From positions 1,736,001 to 1,800,000 of the forward strand of contig NZ_CACVAN010000001.1 in the NCBI RefSeq assembly GCF_902726655.1: a stretch of DNA of 64,000 nucleotides. The letters run 5' to 3'. The notes beneath the pieces are model-generated. The model worked only from the letters and a program-made list of their open reading frames with translations, made no database searches and had not been told where the DNA came from. Positions 18,034-26,954 of this stretch are shown in pieces. Made by a program: the position numbers and the translations under genes. The stretch comes from Virgibacillus ihumii. GTDB lineage: Bacteria > Bacillota > Bacilli > Bacillales > Amphibacillaceae. Position 1 is the stretch's first letter. Each line of letters starts with the position of its first letter.

Positions 18034-19323
18034 TTAAAACATATTAATCAGTTCAATAATTCCCAGATACCCAAATAAAAGCACACAGGCAGTCAATACG
18101 GTATTAGCCAGCCAACCGTTTTTGAAATCCTTATCCACTGCGTTTGAATTCAGCAGCCACATCAGTGAAATTGCCAAAAACGGCATGAACAATGCCCCAA
18201 GCGCACCATACAAAATAACGATAAACACCGGTTTGCCAAAGAACAAAATCAGCATTGGCGGGAACGTCAACCACAGCAAATACGCACGATAAGCCGGATC
18301 TTTTTCCGATACCGGTTTATCAGGACGCTTCCCTTTCGCCTTCAAAATCCGAACGAAGTCTGCAAACAAATACGGAACACCATTCCAGACCCCCAATAAG
18401 GATGAAAATGCTGCAGACCAAGCACCAATAAGGAACATCCAGCGTGCAACCGTTCCGAATTCCGCTTCAAACAAATTTGACAGTGTTACTAATCCTTCTT
18501 CGCCATTTATTTCAATTCCGGTTCCATACAGAAATTCCGCACCAACAATTAATAAAGATACTGTAAAAATTGCTGTAATGATATAACCTGTCGCGGTGTC
18601 CAATTTCATCATCGGGATCCACTGCTTGCCTTCCCATTTTTTTTCACGAACCCAGTAACCATAGGAAGCCATCGTAATCGTCCCGCCGACTCCGCCAAGC
18701 AAGCCCATCACTAATAGCAGTGAACCGTCGCCGGTACGGGGTACCAAACCGCTTAAAACATTTCCAATTTCCGGCATGATAATGAGTGCTGATCCCACAA
18801 TCGTTACAAACATGATGCCAATCATTACCGTCATGACATTTTCAAACAGTTTATACTTCCCTGTCAAAACAAGCGTCATACCTGCAAGACCATGAATAAT
18901 TGCCCAGGCCCATAATGGCATGATTGGGAACATCGTCACCATCATAATTGCACTCGTCGACATGGCTGCCGCACCATAACTGAATCCCCACAATATAGAA
19001 TAAACACCAAAATATCCTGTCGCCCACTTACCAAGTGAGTGCCAACCTTCCAGAATCGTCCTTCCTGTTGCCAGCTGCCATCTCCCCATACCTTCCGTGA
19101 AAAAATACTTAAAAATAGCTCCAACTATAATAGCCCACATAAGTGTCATACCCAAACCTGCCCCAGCTACAAGTGCAGCTATTAAATCACCGGTCCCGAC
19201 ACCGGTAGCAGCAGTGACAAAACCCGGCCCAACTGCTTTTAACTTTGCCTTAAATGTTTCCGGTGGCGTTGGTGCCTCCGGAGTAGTTGTTTGTTGATAA
19301 CGAACCCCTTGTTCTGAACTCAT
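18034..19323 (-). CDS. atypical NRAMP-family transporter lacking metal-site motifs
   Basis: 429 residues, about 11 membrane helices, in the NRAMP/LeuT-fold family. The first helix reads GPGFVTAATGVGTGDL where canonical Mn/Fe carriers have DPGN, and helix 6 reads GGTITMASYGYWVRE in place of MPH. Both sequence signatures of the metal-binding site are therefore missing, which argues against a classical manganese or iron transporter. It sits between a GntR regulator and L-2-hydroxyglutarate oxidase, so an organic-acid or related substrate is possible (inference). Confidence 0.82.
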   Translation of the reverse strand: MSSEQGVRYQQTTTPEAPTPPETFKAKLKAVGPGFVTAATGVGTGDLIAALVAGAGLGMTLMWAIIVGAIFKYFFTEGMGRWQLATGRTILEGWHSLGKWATGYFGVYSILWGFSYGAAAMSTSAIMMVTMFPIMPLWAWAIIHGLAGMTLVLTGKYKLFENVMTVMIGIMFVTIVGSALIIMPEIGNVLSGLVPRTGDGSLLLVMGLLGGVGGTITMASYGYWVREKKWEGKQWIPMMKLDTATGYIITAIFTVSLLIVGAEFLYGTGIEINGEEGLVTLSNLFEAEFGTVARWMFLIGAWSAAFSSLLGVWNGVPYLFADFVRILKAKGKRPDKPVSEKDPAYRAYLLWLTFPPMLILFFGKPVFIVILYGALGALFMPFLAISLMWLLNSNAVDKDFKNGWLANTVLTACVLLFGYLGIIELINMF

Positions 19324-19350
19324 AAACGTACGCCTCCCTTTTTGGTATGG

Positions 19351-20046
19351 TTACAAATACCGCTCCTTGACATTATGCAGATGGTTACTCATGGATTCCT
19401 GTGCTTCCAGCGCATCACCTGCCTCGATCGCTTCATAAATTTTCCGGTGCTCCTCCAGTATCACTTGACTGTTTTTCGGATGGATCAGCGTATTGGAGCG
19501 GCTTTCTTTTAATCCTTCCAAAACTTGATCCGACAGCATATACATCACTTTCTCAATAACCGAGTTACCGGCCGCCTTGGCAACAGCCATATGAAAACTT
19601 AAGTCCTCTTCAGCTGCAACATGTCCCTGCAAAACAGCATTTTTCAACTCACGTAATGCAACATATATAGCTTGAATATCCATCTCTGAACCACGAACCG
19701 CCGCATAGTAGGCAGCATCCCGTTCGATTGCCAGCCTCAGTTCCATTAACTCCACGATATCCACCGTAACACCACGGATAATCGCGTTCATTTTGGAAAT
19801 AAGGTCCTCTTTCGTATTTTTCCTGAGATATACCCCACTTCCATGCTTAATCTCAACCACACCTGCAGATTCCAAAACACTGAATGCCTCTTTTACCGAT
19901 GTTCTGGAAACAGATAATTCATGCGCTAAGTATCTTTCAGAAGGCATCTTTTCACCATGAACAATTTCCTCCCTTTCAATTGCTGACTTAATCTGCTCCA
20001 CAATCACGTGGTATACCCTTTTTTTCTTTACCGGTAGTAGTTTCAT
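19351..20046 (-). CDS. FadR-subfamily GntR transcriptional regulator
   Basis: 231 residues: N-terminal winged helix of the GntR type (GEKMPSERYLAHELSVSRTS) and a C-terminal FCD ligand domain (all-helical, with the ELRLAIERDAAYYAA and HMAVAKAAGNSV segments that carry metal ligands in the family). The ATG at 20046 follows GAAAGGATT. It is the first gene of the operon with the atypical NRAMP protein and lhgO. A perfect 11-bp inverted repeat just upstream is the likely autoregulatory operator. Hydroxy acids are common ligands of FCD regulators, consistent with 2-hydroxyglutarate here (inference). Confidence 0.9.
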   Translation of the reverse strand: MKLLPVKKKRVYHVIVEQIKSAIEREEIVHGEKMPSERYLAHELSVSRTSVKEAFSVLESAGVVEIKHGSGVYLRKNTKEDLISKMNAIIRGVTVDIVELMELRLAIERDAAYYAAVRGSEMDIQAIYVALRELKNAVLQGHVAAEEDLSFHMAVAKAAGNSVIEKVMYMLSDQVLEGLKESRSNTLIHPKNSQVILEEHRKIYEAIEAGDALEAQESMSNHLHNVKERYL

Positions 20047-20064
20047 AGTGTGCAATCCTTTCAT

Positions 20065-20095
20065 ACAAATTGGACAAGTGGATGGTCCAATTTGT
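20065..20095. promoter_or_regulatory. GntR operator, perfect 11-bp dyad
   Basis: ACAAATTGGAC, nine bases, GTCCAATTTGT. It lies 19 bases before the gntR start in the divergent region with the DUF819 gene, so the regulator could control both directions. Confidence 0.7.
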
Positions 20096-20107
20096 TGTAT
20101 TATAATA

Positions 20108-20121
20108 TGAAATCGCTTTCA
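20108..20121. promoter_or_regulatory. cre site (CcpA) in the gntR/DUF819 divergent region
   Basis: TGAAATCGCTTTCA is a near-perfect palindromic cre match between the two divergent genes, next to an A/T-rich TATAATA box. Confidence 0.65.
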
Positions 20122-20210
20122 ATTAAATGGGAATAACAGACTATTTTAAATGGTTATAAAAGTTAAAAGTCTCTGGTAGAATTGAAAAAAACTAAACAGG
20201 AGTGAATATC

Positions 20211-21437
20211 ATGGAAACATCATTAATTTCTCCCGACAACACATGGGCACTCTGGACTTTCCTGACAGGATGGGCAGCAGTGAGTATTTATTTGGAACAG
20301 AAATTTACATGGGCATCCAAAATTTCAGGAGCCATTATTGCGTTGATAGGTGCAATGGTTCTGGCCAACTTAAATGTGATACCGCTTGATTCGAGTGTTT
20401 ATGACGCGGTGTGGAGTTATGTAGTTCCGCTAGCGATCCCGCTTTTGTTATTTCAGGCAAACATTAAGAAAATCTGGCAGGAAAGCGGCCGGATGCTGAC
20501 AATTTTCTTTTTAAGTGCTGCCGGAACAGTCGCTGGAACGATTCTATCATTCATGTTATTAAAGGATTTTATACCACACCTGGATAAAATCGGCGCCATG
20601 ATGTCAGCATCCTATACAGGTGGCGGGGTTAATTTTGCCGCAATGGCCGCCAAATTTAAAACACCGGGTGAACTGGTATCCGCCACGGTAGTTGCAGACA
20701 ATATGATGATGGCAACGTTCTTTTTTGTGTTAATGGCTATCCCGACATTTAGCTTTTTTCGAAGCAAATTTAGGACACCACACATTGATGAAGTCGAGTC
20801 TGGAGCATCCGATGATGAAGATGAAACACAGGCAGCATCATTCTGGAAGCGAAATGAAATTTCCTTGAAAGACATCGCACTTAGTGTTGCGTCTGCATTC
20901 GCACTGGTCACCATATCATTTCATCTTGCCGATTTCTTTGCCGGAATTATTCCTGATGGTGAAAATGTAAACATATTCTATCAAATTTTAAGTGGAATCA
21001 TTGGTGATCGCTACCTCATGCTGACAACACTAACAGTTCTTGCCGTGATCCTAATGCCAAATTACTTTGAAAATATCAGGGGTACACAGGAAATCGGAAC
21101 ATTTCTGATTTATTTGTTCTTCGTTGTGATTGGTGTACCAGCATCCATTGCACTGGTGGTTACAACATCGCCTTTACTACTTGTATTTGTTTTGATCATT
21201 GTACTAATGAATCTGTTATTTTCACTTGTTCTGGGTAAATTATTCAAATTCAATCTGGAGGAGGTCCTGCTCGCCAGTAACGCAAATCTTGGCGGTCCAA
21301 CTACTGCCGCTGCAATGGCAATAGCAAAAGGATGGAATAAACTTATAGTGCCGATTCTGCTTGTAGGAACCCTTGGCTATATTGTTGGAAACTATATTGG
21401 AACAGGTCTGGGGTATTGGTTTGGTACGTTTATGTGA
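20211..21437 (+). CDS. DUF819 family membrane protein (YjcL-like)
   Basis: 408 residues with roughly 10-12 hydrophobic helices, beginning METSLISPDNTWALWTF. Characteristic segments are SYTGGGVNFAAMAAKF and NANLGGPTTAAAMAIAKGW, pseudo-repeats seen in this transporter-like family. B. subtilis YjcL is a homologue. Function is unknown; the fold resembles carboxylate or sulfate permeases. The ATG at 20211 is preferred over a GTG nine bases earlier because AACAGGAG is correctly spaced. It is divergent from the gntR/NRAMP/lhgO operon and shares its control region, so a link to hydroxyglutarate traffic is possible. Confidence 0.85.
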   Translation: METSLISPDNTWALWTFLTGWAAVSIYLEQKFTWASKISGAIIALIGAMVLANLNVIPLDSSVYDAVWSYVVPLAIPLLLFQANIKKIWQESGRMLTIFFLSAAGTVAGTILSFMLLKDFIPHLDKIGAMMSASYTGGGVNFAAMAAKFKTPGELVSATVVADNMMMATFFFVLMAIPTFSFFRSKFRTPHIDEVESGASDDEDETQAASFWKRNEISLKDIALSVASAFALVTISFHLADFFAGIIPDGENVNIFYQILSGIIGDRYLMLTTLTVLAVILMPNYFENIRGTQEIGTFLIYLFFVVIGVPASIALVVTTSPLLLVFVLIIVLMNLLFSLVLGKLFKFNLEEVLLASNANLGGPTTAAAMAIAKGWNKLIVPILLVGTLGYIVGNYIGTGLGYWFGTFM

Positions 21438-21530
21438 GGTACTGATTAATACTGGAACTAAACTGATGGAACATTTGATAATTTAACCAATTTTTATTTA
21501 AATTCATTATATATGTGGATGTAGAAAAAC

Positions 21531-21558
21531 AAAAGGGGAGGCAGTCACCTCTCCTTTT
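21531..21558. terminator. bidirectional terminator
   Basis: AAAAGGGGAGG-CAGTCA-CCTCTCCTTTT is an 11-bp stem with one G-U pair, T-rich in both directions. It serves the convergent DUF819 gene and uxuA. Confidence 0.85.
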
Positions 21559-21577
21559 AACTATGCTGATAAACATA

Positions 21578-22639
21578 TTATACACGACTTTCCAACGAAT
21601 CCCAAAGCCCCCACAAATACATTATACCAAGTGCACGATCATATAATCCGTATCCTGGTCTACTTGTTTCATCCCAAATATGTCTTCCATGGTCCGGTCT
21701 TACATATCCCGAATAACCTGTTTCATGGTAGGCCTTAACAATATTCGTAATATCAACAGACCCGTCCTTAGTACGATGTGATGTTTCAATAAAGTTACCA
21801 TTTTCATAAGTCTTTACATTTCTTACGTGCGCAAAATGAATACGACCTGAAAATTCCCTCACCATTTTTTCTACATTATTGTTTGGATTGGATCCTAAAG
21901 ATCCACTACATAAGGTTATTCCATTATAAGGATCATCAACTAGGCTTAAAAATCTTCGTAAATTATTACTATTAGTAATTATTCGTGGTAATCCAAATAC
22001 TGACCATGGTGGATCGTCCGGATGTATTGCCATTTTAACATCATTCTCTTTAGCTACAGGAATAATCCTTTCAAGAAAGTACTGCAGATTGTCCCATAAA
22101 TCTTCTTCAGTAACTAATTTATACTGTTCAAACAATCGTGATAAATGGTCAAGTCTTTCCGGTTCCCATCCGGGCATAGTATAAGAAGATTCCTTTGAAA
22201 TCATCTCAACAAGTTTCATTGGTTCTATATCTTTTATTTTACTATTCTCAAAGAATAATGCTGTTGAACCATCTTCCTGCTTCTTAAACAATTCAGTTCT
22301 AGTCCAATCAAAAACCGGCATAAAATTATAACATATTACTTTTACTCCAGCCTTAGCCAGCTTCTCAATCGTTTTAATAAAATTAACAATATATTTTTCA
22401 CGGGATGACAACCCTAGCTTAATATCCTCGTGAACATTCACGCTTTCAACGACATCAATATTCAAACCAAACTTCTCAACTTTCCTTTTAGTATTGAATA
22501 TCTCTTCTTCCATCCATTCTTCACCCGCTGGTACCTTATGAAGAGACCAGGCTACTCCCTCTACCCCGGGAATCTGCTTAATTTGTTCTAATGTAACCGT
22601 ATCGTTGTCCTCTCCGAACCATCTCATTATCATCCGCAT
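21578..22639 (-). CDS. uxuA: mannonate dehydratase
   Basis: 353 residues, UxuA family (TIM barrel). It dehydrates D-mannonate to 2-dehydro-3-deoxygluconate (KDG). The N-terminal MRWFGEDNDTVTLEQIKQIPG and the active-site stretches KMAIHPDDPPWS, GITLCSGSLGSNP, FAHVRNV and YVRPDHGRHIW are all intact. The ATG at 22639 is placed by GAGGTGG nine bases upstream. It is the last gene of the kdgR operon, ending at the bidirectional terminator. Confidence 0.95.
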   Translation of the reverse strand: MRMIMRWFGEDNDTVTLEQIKQIPGVEGVAWSLHKVPAGEEWMEEEIFNTKRKVEKFGLNIDVVESVNVHEDIKLGLSSREKYIVNFIKTIEKLAKAGVKVICYNFMPVFDWTRTELFKKQEDGSTALFFENSKIKDIEPMKLVEMISKESSYTMPGWEPERLDHLSRLFEQYKLVTEEDLWDNLQYFLERIIPVAKENDVKMAIHPDDPPWSVFGLPRIITNSNNLRRFLSLVDDPYNGITLCSGSLGSNPNNNVEKMVREFSGRIHFAHVRNVKTYENGNFIETSHRTKDGSVDITNIVKAYHETGYSGYVRPDHGRHIWDETSRPGYGLYDRALGIMYLWGLWDSLESRV

Positions 22640-22670
22640 GTTAAAAGACCACCTCATTTTAGTATACTAA

Positions 22671-23288
22671 TTAGCTCTCAAATTCCGAAGCCTTAGAAAC
22701 AAATTCCTTAGAACGACTTTCAACCTCTTTAAGGCTTCCTTTTAACAATGAACTGCCAATACCAACGACTTCCGCACCGTTGTTAAACCATTCATTTAGG
22801 TTGTATAAATTAACACCACCTGTTGGCATAATTGATAACTGTGGCAAAGGTGCTAGAAATTGTTGTATTGCTGTGGGACCAAACATGCTACCTGGAAATA
22901 ACTTCACCATTGAGCAACCAGAAGACAACGCAGTCATCATTTCAGTTACCGTCATACACCCGGGTAAATAAGGAACTTGATAAAGATTACAAAGCTCTGA
23001 AGTATCTTTATCAAATCCAGGACTAACAATAAATTTAGCTCCTGCTAAGATTGCAGACCTGGCCGTTGTAACATCCAGAACTGTTCCTGCGCCAATAAGT
23101 AAATCGGGAAATTGATTCGATAATTTTTCTATCGTTGCTCCAGCCTTAGGAATGGTATAAGTTAATTCTATACTTTTTATTCCTCCCCTTATGCATGCAT
23201 TTGAGTAATCTAATGCTTCTTTGTTTGAATCAGCCCGAATTACAGCTACTATTTTTGAATCTATTAATTGTTTTAAGGTGTTAACCAT
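22671..23288 (-). CDS. kdgA: KHG/KDPG aldolase
   Basis: 205 residues; a class I aldolase splitting 2-dehydro-3-deoxy-6-phosphogluconate into pyruvate and glyceraldehyde-3-phosphate. Visible are the general-acid Glu41 in ELTYTIP, GAGTVLD at about 67-72 and the Schiff-base Lys129 in MVKLFPGS, with the phosphate-binding PTGGVN and GIGSSL loops. RBS AAAGGGGGAT. It is the final enzyme of the hexonate route of this operon. Confidence 0.95.
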   Translation of the reverse strand: MVNTLKQLIDSKIVAVIRADSNKEALDYSNACIRGGIKSIELTYTIPKAGATIEKLSNQFPDLLIGAGTVLDVTTARSAILAGAKFIVSPGFDKDTSELCNLYQVPYLPGCMTVTEMMTALSSGCSMVKLFPGSMFGPTAIQQFLAPLPQLSIMPTGGVNLYNLNEWFNNGAEVVGIGSSLLKGSLKEVESRSKEFVSKASEFES

Positions 23289-23305
23289 TTATTCGATCCC
23301 CCTTT

Positions 23306-24076
23306 TTATATCTTCGTTGCCCCGAACCCTCCATCAACTGTAACGAATGACCCTGTAACAAAACCGGAAGCCTTCTCAGAAGCAAGCCAAATAACTGCAC
23401 CCTGCAATTCTTCGGGAGTGCCAAAACGTTTCATAGGTGTATGATTCATAATAGATTTCACACGATCATCGGTAAGTATTTTTCGATTTTGTTCAGCAGG
23501 AAAAAAGCCGGGTATTACAGCATTAACTCTAATTGAATCTTTAGCCAATTCCTGTGCCATAAATTCTGTAATATTATTAATGGCTGCTTTGGATGCCGAA
23601 TAAGTTACAACTTTTGTCAGCGGTGTTATGGAAGACACCGAAGAAATATTGATAATGCTTCCTCCACGATTTCTTTTTCTGTTATTATTTGCAAATTCCT
23701 GGCAAGTAAACATGGTTGCTTTCAAATTCACATCCATAATGTCGTTCCATTCATTTTCCTGAATTTCATAAAATGGGGTGGAACTATTTACACCGGCGGA
23801 ATTAATTAAAATATCCCATCCTCCATGTTCCTTATCTATTACCTCTGCTGCATGTCTGATTGATTCTATCTTTTTAACATCAACTTTAACAAAATGACTT
23901 TTTACGTTATGTTCCCTTATATCATTTAGGATTGACTCAGCCTTTTCTTCATTTCTACCAACAAGAATAATATCAGCACCACTCTTAGCTAAACCAATGG
24001 CCATTGAGGATCCTAATGTACTCGTCCCACCCATAATCACTGCCAACTTACCGTCCAGATTAAACATTTCGTTCAT
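23306..24076 (-). CDS. uxuB: SDR oxidoreductase, probable D-mannonate (fructuronate) oxidoreductase
   Basis: 256-residue short-chain dehydrogenase: nucleotide-binding MGGTSTLGSSMA near the N-terminus, NSAGVNSSTP, the catalytic Ser in ISSVSSITPL and the Tyr-x3-Lys of YSASKAA, ending GSFVTVDGGFGA. Next to uxuA and kdgA it most likely reduces D-fructuronate to D-mannonate, like the SDR-type UxuB (YjmF) of B. subtilis, which is unrelated to the long E. coli UxuB. Gluconate 5-dehydrogenase is an alternative from sequence alone. Confidence 0.82.
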   Translation of the reverse strand: MNEMFNLDGKLAVIMGGTSTLGSSMAIGLAKSGADIILVGRNEEKAESILNDIREHNVKSHFVKVDVKKIESIRHAAEVIDKEHGGWDILINSAGVNSSTPFYEIQENEWNDIMDVNLKATMFTCQEFANNNRKRNRGGSIINISSVSSITPLTKVVTYSASKAAINNITEFMAQELAKDSIRVNAVIPGFFPAEQNRKILTDDRVKSIMNHTPMKRFGTPEELQGAVIWLASEKASGFVTGSFVTVDGGFGATKI

Positions 24077-24112
24077 TAATTAAGCCTCCTGATTAAGAAT
24101 TTTTCTAACCTT

Positions 24113-25129
24113 CTATATCTTGATGATAACCTTTCGAACTCCAGATGGCATATCTTCCATTAATTTAAACCCTTTTTCAACCTCATCAATTGTAAATTCA
24201 TGACTAACTAATTCTTTCACATTAAAATCCATTGTGTTGAATAGATCAACTACTTTAGGAAAACGGTATGTCTGCAACCTTGACCCACATATTGTTAATT
24301 CCTTTTTGGTAATATTTACTTGTGAAAGTTCTGAAGGTTCCGAGTGAAATCCAAGCAGAACAACTCTTGCTGCAGTTGAGGTAACTTCCACGGATTGCTC
24401 AAAGGTTTTTGGAGTACCAACGGCATCAATCACGACATTGGCACCCATACCACTAGTCCAGTGATTTATTCTTTTAGCTGGTTCTTCTTCCCGAGGATTA
24501 ATGGTAATGTCTGCCCCCCATGTACGCGCAAAGTCCAGTCTTTCTTTATTGAAATCAGAAATCGCTACCTTTGCCCCTTTATTAAGAGCCATTTTTAAGC
24601 AGCATAAACCTATTGGACCAGCTCCAATAATATACACCATGTCATCTCTTTTAACATCGCCACGATATACCGCTTGCGCACCAATAGTAAAAGGTTCTAT
24701 TAGTGCAATTTCTGACCAGTCTAGTGAGGGATTCACGGCATGTACCAGTTTTTCCGGCATTACCATTACCTCACGACCTCCACCTTCACAATGAACTCCA
24801 TACACTTCGACCGAATCACATACGTTCGGTCTATTTTGTTGACATGCATAGCATTTTCCGCATGAAGTCATTGGTTCAACAACTACTTTATCTCCAGGAT
24901 TAACATTTGAAACAGAATCACCAATCTCAATTACCTCACCTGCAACTTCATGACCAATAATCCTAGGATAGGAAGCAAAAGGATTTTTTCCATGCAAAAT
25001 ATGCATGTCAGAACCACATATTCCCATTGTTTTCATTCGAACTTTAACCTCATCATGTTTTGTTATTGTAGGCTCTTCTACATCAACTACTTTCAAATTA
25101 TGTGGTTCCCAAACTTGTATTGCTTTCAT
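24113..25129 (-). CDS. zinc alcohol dehydrogenase, likely L-gulonate/L-galactonate 5-dehydrogenase type
   Basis: 338 residues, medium-chain dehydrogenase. Catalytic zinc ligands are in GICGSD and GHEVAGEV, the structural zinc Cys cluster is CGKCYACQQNRPNVC, and the NAD-binding loop is YIIGAGPIGLCC. It is the counterpart of B. subtilis YjmD and resembles LgoD, which oxidises L-galactonate or L-gulonate at C5 to tagaturonate or fructuronate. In this operon that product would feed uxuB. The ATG at 25129 follows GGAAGTGAT, 13 bases after dctM. Confidence 0.85.
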   Translation of the reverse strand: MKAIQVWEPHNLKVVDVEEPTITKHDEVKVRMKTMGICGSDMHILHGKNPFASYPRIIGHEVAGEVIEIGDSVSNVNPGDKVVVEPMTSCGKCYACQQNRPNVCDSVEVYGVHCEGGGREVMVMPEKLVHAVNPSLDWSEIALIEPFTIGAQAVYRGDVKRDDMVYIIGAGPIGLCCLKMALNKGAKVAISDFNKERLDFARTWGADITINPREEEPAKRINHWTSGMGANVVIDAVGTPKTFEQSVEVTSTAARVVLLGFHSEPSELSQVNITKKELTICGSRLQTYRFPKVVDLFNTMDFNVKELVSHEFTIDEVEKGFKLMEDMPSGVRKVIIKI

Positions 25130-25142
25130 ATTATCACTTCCT

Positions 25143-26417
25143 TTAACCAAATAGATTTGGTAAGAATAATGTTATTTGAGGAATAAATGCTACTAAAAGT
25201 AAAACGAGTAACATCACCCCAATGAATGGTAATAAAGCTACTGAAGCACGTCCGATAGAAACTTTTCCAATACTCGATGCTACAAATAAACAGACTCCCA
25301 AAGGAGGCGTTGACAAACCAATCATCAAATTTAGTACCATCATAACCCCAAAATGAATAGGTTCCATTCCAATTTGCATTGCAACGGGTAAAAGTACCGG
25401 AAATAATATAACAATAGCAGCAATTGTTTCCATAAACATACCTACAAAAAGCAAAAGTAGGTTTATTAAGAGGATGACAATAATAGGATTTTCAGATATT
25501 GTTAGAATCAAATCAGCAATTAATTGAGGAATTTGCTCACTGATTAAAATCCAGGCGAATAAATTTGCAAATCCGACCAAAATCATAATGTGAGCAGCCT
25601 CAATAACGGAATCTAAAATTATTTTTGGAATGTGACCAAATTTTAAATCTCTGTAAATAAACAAACCCACAATCATCGCATATACAACTGCAACAATAGA
25701 TGCCTCTGTTGGAGTAAATAGCCCCCCTAGTATTCCGTATAAAATAACTACAATCATAACTAGGGCCCAAATCGCTCCCCAAAAGGATTTAAATATGACA
25801 CCGAAACTTTGCCTTTCTCCACGAGGATATTGCCTTTTAACTGATATAATATATGTTACAATCATTAATCCAACACCAAGTAAAACCCCGGGAATAACAC
25901 CAGCAATAAACAAATCACCAATAGAAATGGTAGCTAAAGTACCTAAAATGATCATTGGTAACGACGGAGGAATGATTGGTCCTATCGTGGAAGAGGATGA
26001 TGTAACCGCTACAGAAAATGGCGCACTGTATCCTTCTTTCTTCATAGCTGGTATTAGAACAGACCCAAGACTCGCCGTATCTGCAAGCGCGGTACCTGAA
26101 ATACCGGCAAACCCCATAGATGCACCAACATTCGCCAGTCCTAGTCCACCCCGAATATGCCCAATTACATTATTAGTAAAATCAATTATTCTCTTCGTTA
26201 TTCCAGCAGCATTCATTAGGTTACCTGCTAAAATAAAACCGGGAATACACAATAATGTAAATGAGTTTATACCTCCAAACATTTTCTGAGGTATTACAGA
26301 TAATGATATATCCGATGTTAAAAGATATATGAAAGACGATAGCCCTAGACTAAACGCAATCGGAACTCCAAGGAATATCATAACTAAAAATGATATAAAC
26401 AAAATCGTTGTCATCAT
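25143..26417 (-). CDS. dctM: TRAP transporter large permease DctM
   Basis: 424 residues, about 12 membrane helices of the TRAP large subunit (DctM/SiaM). Family signatures include SFTLLCIPGFILAGNLM, GLANVGASMGFAGISG, STIGPIIPPSLPMIILG and the late NLMIGLSTPPLGVCLFV. It is the sodium-driven translocation subunit. Its ATG overlaps the dctQ stop by four bases. Confidence 0.93.
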   Translation of the reverse strand: MMTTILFISFLVMIFLGVPIAFSLGLSSFIYLLTSDISLSVIPQKMFGGINSFTLLCIPGFILAGNLMNAAGITKRIIDFTNNVIGHIRGGLGLANVGASMGFAGISGTALADTASLGSVLIPAMKKEGYSAPFSVAVTSSSSTIGPIIPPSLPMIILGTLATISIGDLFIAGVIPGVLLGVGLMIVTYIISVKRQYPRGERQSFGVIFKSFWGAIWALVMIVVILYGILGGLFTPTEASIVAVVYAMIVGLFIYRDLKFGHIPKIILDSVIEAAHIMILVGFANLFAWILISEQIPQLIADLILTISENPIIVILLINLLLLFVGMFMETIAAIVILFPVLLPVAMQIGMEPIHFGVMMVLNLMIGLSTPPLGVCLFVASSIGKVSIGRASVALLPFIGVMLLVLLLVAFIPQITLFLPNLFG

Positions 26418-26902
26418 TCTTCAACACCTTCTTCCATTTGTTCATTATTTTCAGCAAAGATATAATAGATGTTTAAAAAGCTGTACAATGCTAAAAAAAC
26501 AAATGCAATAATCATGCTAAAATAAATGTATATCATTTCAATTCTGAGAGTAGGAGATGTTTGACCTTGTCCTAACATAGCAAAGTCATATGAGTAAAAG
26601 ACTAACATGCTGGAAAACAGACCCAAAACTAAATAAATAATTGATGAGTAAACCTTTTTAACCCTTTGAGGCAAAAAGTCAACTAACAGATCAACAGTAA
26701 TATAGGCTCTTCGTTCCATAGCAACAGGTGCTCCAAATGCAATGGCATAAATAAACAAATACCTCGTTAATTCTTCAGTCCAGATATAACTTATTGGCGT
26801 ATATCTACCCAGAATCTGTAATAATACAACAAAAATCATTAACGTAAAGAAAATTACAGTAAGTGTTTCTAGAATTCTCGTTAATGCGCTAATCGCTTTC
26901 AT
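26414..26902 (-). CDS. dctQ: TRAP transporter small permease DctQ
   Basis: 162 residues with four hydrophobic segments and the DctQ landmark RRAYITVDLLVDFLP after the second helix. It is the structural partner of DctM. It lies 52 bases after the binding-protein gene and overlaps dctM. Confidence 0.9.
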   Translation of the reverse strand: MKAISALTRILETLTVIFFTLMIFVVLLQILGRYTPISYIWTEELTRYLFIYAIAFGAPVAMERRAYITVDLLVDFLPQRVKKVYSSIIYLVLGLFSSMLVFYSYDFAMLGQGQTSPTLRIEMIYIYFSMIIAFVFLALYSFLNIYYIFAENNEQMEEGVEE

Positions 26903-26954
26903 GATAACACTCCCTTAAAAACAGGGAACATCGCTTAAGATGTTCCCATAAGTT

